Origin: Methanoregulaceae archaeon
GTDB lineage: Archaea; Halobacteriota; Methanomicrobia; Methanomicrobiales; Methanospirillaceae
Assembly (NCBI GenBank): GCA_019695435.1
Contig: JACTVF010000013.1
Span: forward strand, 1 to 16,423
DNA: 16,423 nt
Direction: 5' to 3'
Positions 13,422-16,423 of the stretch are shown piece after piece. A program made the translations under genes and the position numbers. Positions within the stretch are counted from its first letter, which is position 1, and every line of letters begins with the position of its first letter. The notes under the pieces are model-generated. The model was not told the origin of the DNA, did no database searches, and was given only the letters and a program-made list of their open reading frames with translations.

Positions 13422-13766
13422 TTAGTCACCGGAAGAACCGGGCAGTAGCCATGCTTTTGGCCTGCGCCAGATCTCAACGATCCCTTCGTACCATTCCGGA
13501 AGGGTCTCCATGGAGGGGGTGAACTGCAGTTTTTTGAGAATGTGCTGCATAATGGGACGGGGCATCACCACCCGAACATCATATCCCTGTGCAAGCCACT
13601 GCCGTATTAAAGCCTGTGTGTTGCCCTCGTTTTTGTTCCGGGATATGATGAAATGGAGGTAGAGCCGGTGGTTCTCCCTGATTTCCAGCCAGCCGGAGTA
13701 GAGAGATTCAAAAAATCCCAGTGCATCGCCGTCTGGTGTGCCGGACTCGATTCGTTGCGCATCCAT
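13422..13766 (-). CDS. Hypothetical cytosolic protein
   Basis: The 114-residue product has no signal peptide, membrane segment or cysteine. I do not recognise it. Visible blocks are FFESLYSGWLEIRENHRLYL, QALIRQWLAQGYDVRVVMPR (a helix followed by a beta strand, as in alpha/beta domains) and TLPEWYEGIVEIWRRP near the end; the protein is rich in Trp. The ATG at 13766 is chosen because GGACGTGA stands about 5 nt upstream; a GTG three codons earlier lies within that site. It is on the same strand as the PAS / KaiC-like pair, but that pair has its own promoter. Membership in the same signalling group is not shown. Confidence 0.65.
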   Translation of the reverse strand: MDAQRIESGTPDGDALGFFESLYSGWLEIRENHRLYLHFIISRNKNEGNTQALIRQWLAQGYDVRVVMPRPIMQHILKKLQFTPSMETLPEWYEGIVEIWRRPKAWLLPGSSGD

Positions 13767-14010
13767 GCGGTTCACGTCCTTTTTGGTGATCCATACCGTT
13801 TACGGGAACTTCCTTAAAAAATGTGGGTTTGTGCAGGGTGAAAGTGCTACATCACTGTACTAGAACAGACCTACAGTTGCCGCCCGTAATGCCAGTTATC
13901 TCCCTTCATCACAATTACGGGAAATCACAGGAAACAGCCCTTCACGCAAATAGCTCCATGCGAAATACCGGTCGGTGCTATGCAGGAAAAGGAGGCTTCC
14001 CGGCACAAGG

Positions 14011-14072
14011 GGGGGAGGGGGGTGATCCCCCCACCCATGCGTCGGGCCGGCAGGGGACCACCCCCCTCCCCC
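14011..14072. repeat. Long G/C-rich inverted repeat (20-bp arms, one mismatch)
   Basis: Arm one (14011-14030) is five G, A, six G, then TGATCCCC. Arm two (14053-14072) is its inverted copy with a single difference (A against C opposite position 14025). The spacer is 22 nt and contains GTCGGGCCGGC. The stem would be extremely stable as RNA, and the G-runs could also form a quadruplex. It stands alone in an intergenic region, with no coding gene close on either side. Confidence 0.8.
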
Positions 14073-14245
14073 TCAGGACCCGGCCGGACCCATTCATACG
14101 CATTGTGGCACCCATGAGTCCTGTCCGGGTTGTTGGATCGCAGAGGTCATGATCTGACAGCTCACGGGCCGGTGGGCAGGGATCCCCGGGAATTACTTCC
14201 AGGAGCCGATTGTTAAAAGGCGGCACGGAGAAAAACACTAACAAC

Positions 14246-14253
14246 TTTATAAA
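14246..14253 (+). promoter_or_regulatory. TATA box for the pilin-like gene, leaderless start likely
   Basis: TTTATAAA is centred about 30 nt before the ATG at 14280. The usual spacing puts the transcript start within a few nt of that ATG, and no Shine-Dalgarno is visible, so the message is probably leaderless or nearly so. Confidence 0.6.
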
Positions 14254-14279
14254 CCAAGCCATATACGAATAATCTGAAC

Positions 14280-15698
14280 ATGAGAGGCGGTACTGCAGGG
14301 TCCAATAGGGAACGGGCTCTTTCCGAAGTGATCGGGTTTGTACTTATCCTCGGGATTGTCATGGCCGCATTCTCCCTGTATCTGGTCTACGGGGTTCCGG
14401 TGCAGGGCCGCGAGAACGAGATCAACCACATGAACGATATTAAAGACCAGTTCGTCGCGTACAAGATCGGTGTCGATTCGCTCTGGACAAACCAGCAGAC
14501 GGGGCTTGCCATGAGCACCAGCTTCCCGCTGGGCACCGCCGGCCAGACTGCGCAGGGGAGCACCAGCGTTATTCCGGTTCTGCAGCCCATCGGGTCAAGC
14601 GGGACACTGGGGATCAACCAGCGGACGACGACACCGGAAATCTTTACCGTGTCGTCTGCATCCTATATCAGCAGCAACACTGGTTCGATGTTCTCTGTCG
14701 GACCGTACACGATTCCCATAATGCAGACCTACTCGAATGCTCCTTCGAGGCTCATGATAAATCTCTCAACGACAAATGCATCGTGGGCCAACCCTACACC
14801 CGGGAGTATTCAGGTAAGTGGGAGTGGCTGGAACGCAAGTGTCAATATTACCCCGGATATTTCCGATTGCCTTACTCCCGGATTTGGAACCAATGTGACG
14901 TATCAGACCATTTGTTTGGGCTCTGATATTACAGTCACTGTTATAAAAAATGGTGTAACCTCCTTGAACCGGGCAATAGTATACTCTAATATTACTCAAA
15001 ATAATCCCTATTCGATCAACCTGCTCGACCCGGCATATGGGTTACAATCGGTCATCACCTATCCTGCGACAATAACCTTTTCCACGATGGGGAACCCCGC
15101 GCTTATTTCCCCAGCGGTAACAGCAGTATACGCCTACCAGCCCCAGACCAACTATACCTATTCTGTCCCACTCGGTTCCGTCCAGTACAGTACCAGCAAC
15201 AACTACTGGATTCCCCAGACCTACTATTACCAGATGGGGGGGGTGTTTCTCTCCCAGAGCGACGGGATCACGTACAAACTTCCACCGGAGATAACATTTG
15301 CGAACAACGGGAACGGGAACATGACCGTGAACATTGTCGCCCTCGCATATGATCCGGCAGACTCAGGCATGATCGGTGGCAGCAGCCCGGCACAGATTTC
15401 AACATCCCTGAAAACCGATTACGGTAACCTACCATATGCACCTATCAGTCCCAATACCTGGAACGCAAGCATCAATATCACCACACCTGATCCGAATGCT
15501 GCCGTCATGTGGGCCGCCTACTTGAACGCAGCGGCAAACCAGACCGGCGGGATCCCGACCACGTATTATACGGCGGGCAACACTACTACCGGCAGTTACA
15601 TCTTTTTGAAGGGAATAAACGATGGTAATCCGCATATCACTCTAACGGGAAAGACAGCAAACCTTTCTGTCAGTGTACAGAGCGTGGGGAGTACATGA
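14280..15698 (+). CDS. Large archaeal type IV pilin-like secreted protein
   Basis: The 472-residue protein has a class III (prepilin) signal: a short charged start, then RALSEVIGFVLILGIVMAAF (12-31), in which the prepilin peptidase would cut just before the hydrophobic helix. The helix (about 15-37) would anchor or assemble the protein, and the next stretch GRENEINHMNDIKDQFVAYK is the amphipathic continuation seen in this group. The remaining 400 residues are Ser/Thr/Asn-rich with many N-glycosylation sequons and beta character, as in DUF7289-type surface proteins, which I recall only loosely. It is far larger than a typical pilin, so a tip adhesin or membrane-anchored surface protein is likely. 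It overlaps the next gene by 4 nt (ATGA). Confidence 0.85.
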   Translation: MRGGTAGSNRERALSEVIGFVLILGIVMAAFSLYLVYGVPVQGRENEINHMNDIKDQFVAYKIGVDSLWTNQQTGLAMSTSFPLGTAGQTAQGSTSVIPVLQPIGSSGTLGINQRTTTPEIFTVSSASYISSNTGSMFSVGPYTIPIMQTYSNAPSRLMINLSTTNASWANPTPGSIQVSGSGWNASVNITPDISDCLTPGFGTNVTYQTICLGSDITVTVIKNGVTSLNRAIVYSNITQNNPYSINLLDPAYGLQSVITYPATITFSTMGNPALISPAVTAVYAYQPQTNYTYSVPLGSVQYSTSNNYWIPQTYYYQMGGVFLSQSDGITYKLPPEITFANNGNGNMTVNIVALAYDPADSGMIGGSSPAQISTSLKTDYGNLPYAPISPNTWNASINITTPDPNAAVMWAAYLNAAANQTGGIPTTYYTAGNTTTGSYIFLKGINDGNPHITLTGKTANLSVSVQSVGST

Positions 15699-16423
15699 AA
15701 ATCTCCGGCAGAAGACAGGATAGCGCAGTATCCGAGATCATAGGAACCATCCTGCTGATCTCGATCGTTGTTATCGCAGGATCGATCATTGCTGTCGCTG
15801 TACTCTCCCAGCCCCAGCCCCAGAAGATCCCGTCATTGAGTGCGATCATCTCAAACCAGAGCCAGATTGTATATATCAAGCACGACGGCGGGGACGCACT
15901 GGCTCTCGGAACCTACAAAATTTTAGTAAACGGTCAGGACGCTACATCCAGTTTCAACCCCCCTTCCACGTGGTCGATCGGAGTAACGCTCAACAATGCC
16001 GCAAACAATGGAACCACCATGCCGTCGAGCGTAGCAATTGTATATACCGGATCCGGCTCTTCAGGAGTTGTTTTAACGTCGGCATATTTCGGTACGGCGT
16101 TCCCGACAGCTGGACCGACATCGACAGGAACCGCCACTACAACAACGACACCGACTCCGACAGTTACTACCACTACCGCAACAACCACAACGGCAACACC
16201 AGCGCCGACCGTAACCGGCATCTCACCGGCGTCCGGTCCGTTAGCAGGTGGACAGACGATCACGATCACCGGGACGAACTTTGTTACCGGGGCGACCAGT
16301 GTTACCTTTGGAAGCACAGTGGCAACCGGCGTCTCGGTTAGCAGCAGTGGTTCGCTTACCGCGACGACGCCGGCGGGTTCAGCCGGGACTGTAAATGTCG
16401 TTGTCACCACCACCGGCGGAAGC
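15695..16423 (+). CDS. Pilin-like surface protein with Thr-rich stalk and IPT/TIG domain (3' cut by window end)
   Basis: At least 243 residues are visible. Residues 9-38 (DSAVSEIIGTILLISIVVIA and on) are an archaeal type IV pilin N-terminal (DUF1628-like) segment with a class III signal. A beta domain follows (about 45-135; SLSAIISNQSQIVYIKHDGGDAL, the usual block after this helix). Residues 138-172 are a Thr/Pro stalk. From 173 an IPT/TIG immunoglobulin-like domain begins (VTGISPASGPLAGGQTITITG), typical of extracellular binding proteins. ATG at 15695 shares the ATGA overlap with the stop of the preceding gene, so translation is coupled and the two proteins probably work together on the surface. 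The frame is still open at the last base. Confidence 0.88.
   Translation, partial: MKISGRRQDSAVSEIIGTILLISIVVIAGSIIAVAVLSQPQPQKIPSLSAIISNQSQIVYIKHDGGDALALGTYKILVNGQDATSSFNPPSTWSIGVTLNNAANNGTTMPSSVAIVYTGSGSSGVVLTSAYFGTAFPTAGPTSTGTATTTTTPTPTVTTTTATTTTATPAPTVTGISPASGPLAGGQTITITGTNFVTGATSVTFGSTVATGVSVSSSGSLTATTPAGSAGTVNVVVTTTGGS

Larger units (their letters stand above)
13767..14279. other. About 510-bp divergent intergenic region
   Basis: The region separates the leftward 13422 gene from the rightward pilin gene. It contains the long G/C hairpin at 14011-14072 and the pilin TATA box at 14246. Open frames on both strands here (for example 13823-14152 plus) are made of the G/C runs and have no ribosome site or recognisable product. 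I see no convincing gene. Confidence 0.6.

Noticed and set aside
13823..14152. 109-codon plus-strand and 94-codon minus-strand frames over the G/C hairpin
   Set aside because: Both are produced by the G/C runs of the inverted repeat and have no ribosome site or recognisable product.
15934..16413. Minus-strand frame of 159 codons, Val-rich
   Set aside because: It is the reverse of the Thr-rich stalk (ACC/ACA repeats read as GGT/TGT/GTV), with no start context.

Overview
The window looks like the chromosome of a methanogenic archaeon, most likely of the order Methanomicrobiales (Methanoregula-like). This is inferred from gene content: a short-form ACT/DUF5612-type protein, archaeal type IV pilin-like proteins with class III signals, NosD-like beta-helix proteins, PAS and KaiC-like signalling proteins, GGAGGTGA-type ribosome sites and TATA-box promoters placed for short-leader or leaderless transcripts. 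No transposon, CRISPR array, rRNA or phage gene was seen. Both strands are used and genes are densely packed.

Left part (1-4484). The tail of an unknown plus-strand gene meets a minus-strand pair: an Mrp/NBP35 iron-sulphur scaffold ATPase followed by a small unknown protein. Next come a minus-strand trmO and two tandem plus-strand YbhB/PEBP genes. The first PEBP copy has lost the ligand-site motif and carries an amber stop exactly where the second copy has glutamine. A dGTPase-type HD phosphohydrolase follows.

Centre (4495-8135). This is the most interesting region. Read leftward it encodes a winged-helix protein fused to a phosphothreonine-binding FHA domain, a membrane receptor with an extracellular NosD-type beta-helix and a cytoplasmic Hanks-type Ser/Thr kinase, and a 63-residue protein with two zinc knuckles. 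The order suggests a signalling path from an outside ligand through a kinase to a phospho-reading DNA-binding protein. An inverted repeat lies over the presumed kinase TATA box. A small secreted protein is transcribed divergently.

Right part (8583-16423). There is a minus-strand surface lectin-like protein with a Pro/Thr stalk. A plus-strand run follows: tRNA-Gly(CCC), an ACT-domain protein starting 9 nt after the tRNA, a threonylcarbamoyladenylate synthase and a nucleotidyltransferase. Facing it is a minus-strand PAS protein / degenerate KaiC-like pair, whose PAS gene seems to carry a frameshift in an A8 tract. After another minus-strand unknown gene comes a 500-bp intergenic region with a long G/C hairpin. 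It leads into two overlapping pilin-like secreted proteins, the second with a Thr-rich stalk and an IPT/TIG domain and cut by the window end.

Two genes act on the same tRNA modification: the TsaC/Sua5-type synthase starts t6A37 formation and TrmO methylates t6A37. They are not adjacent.
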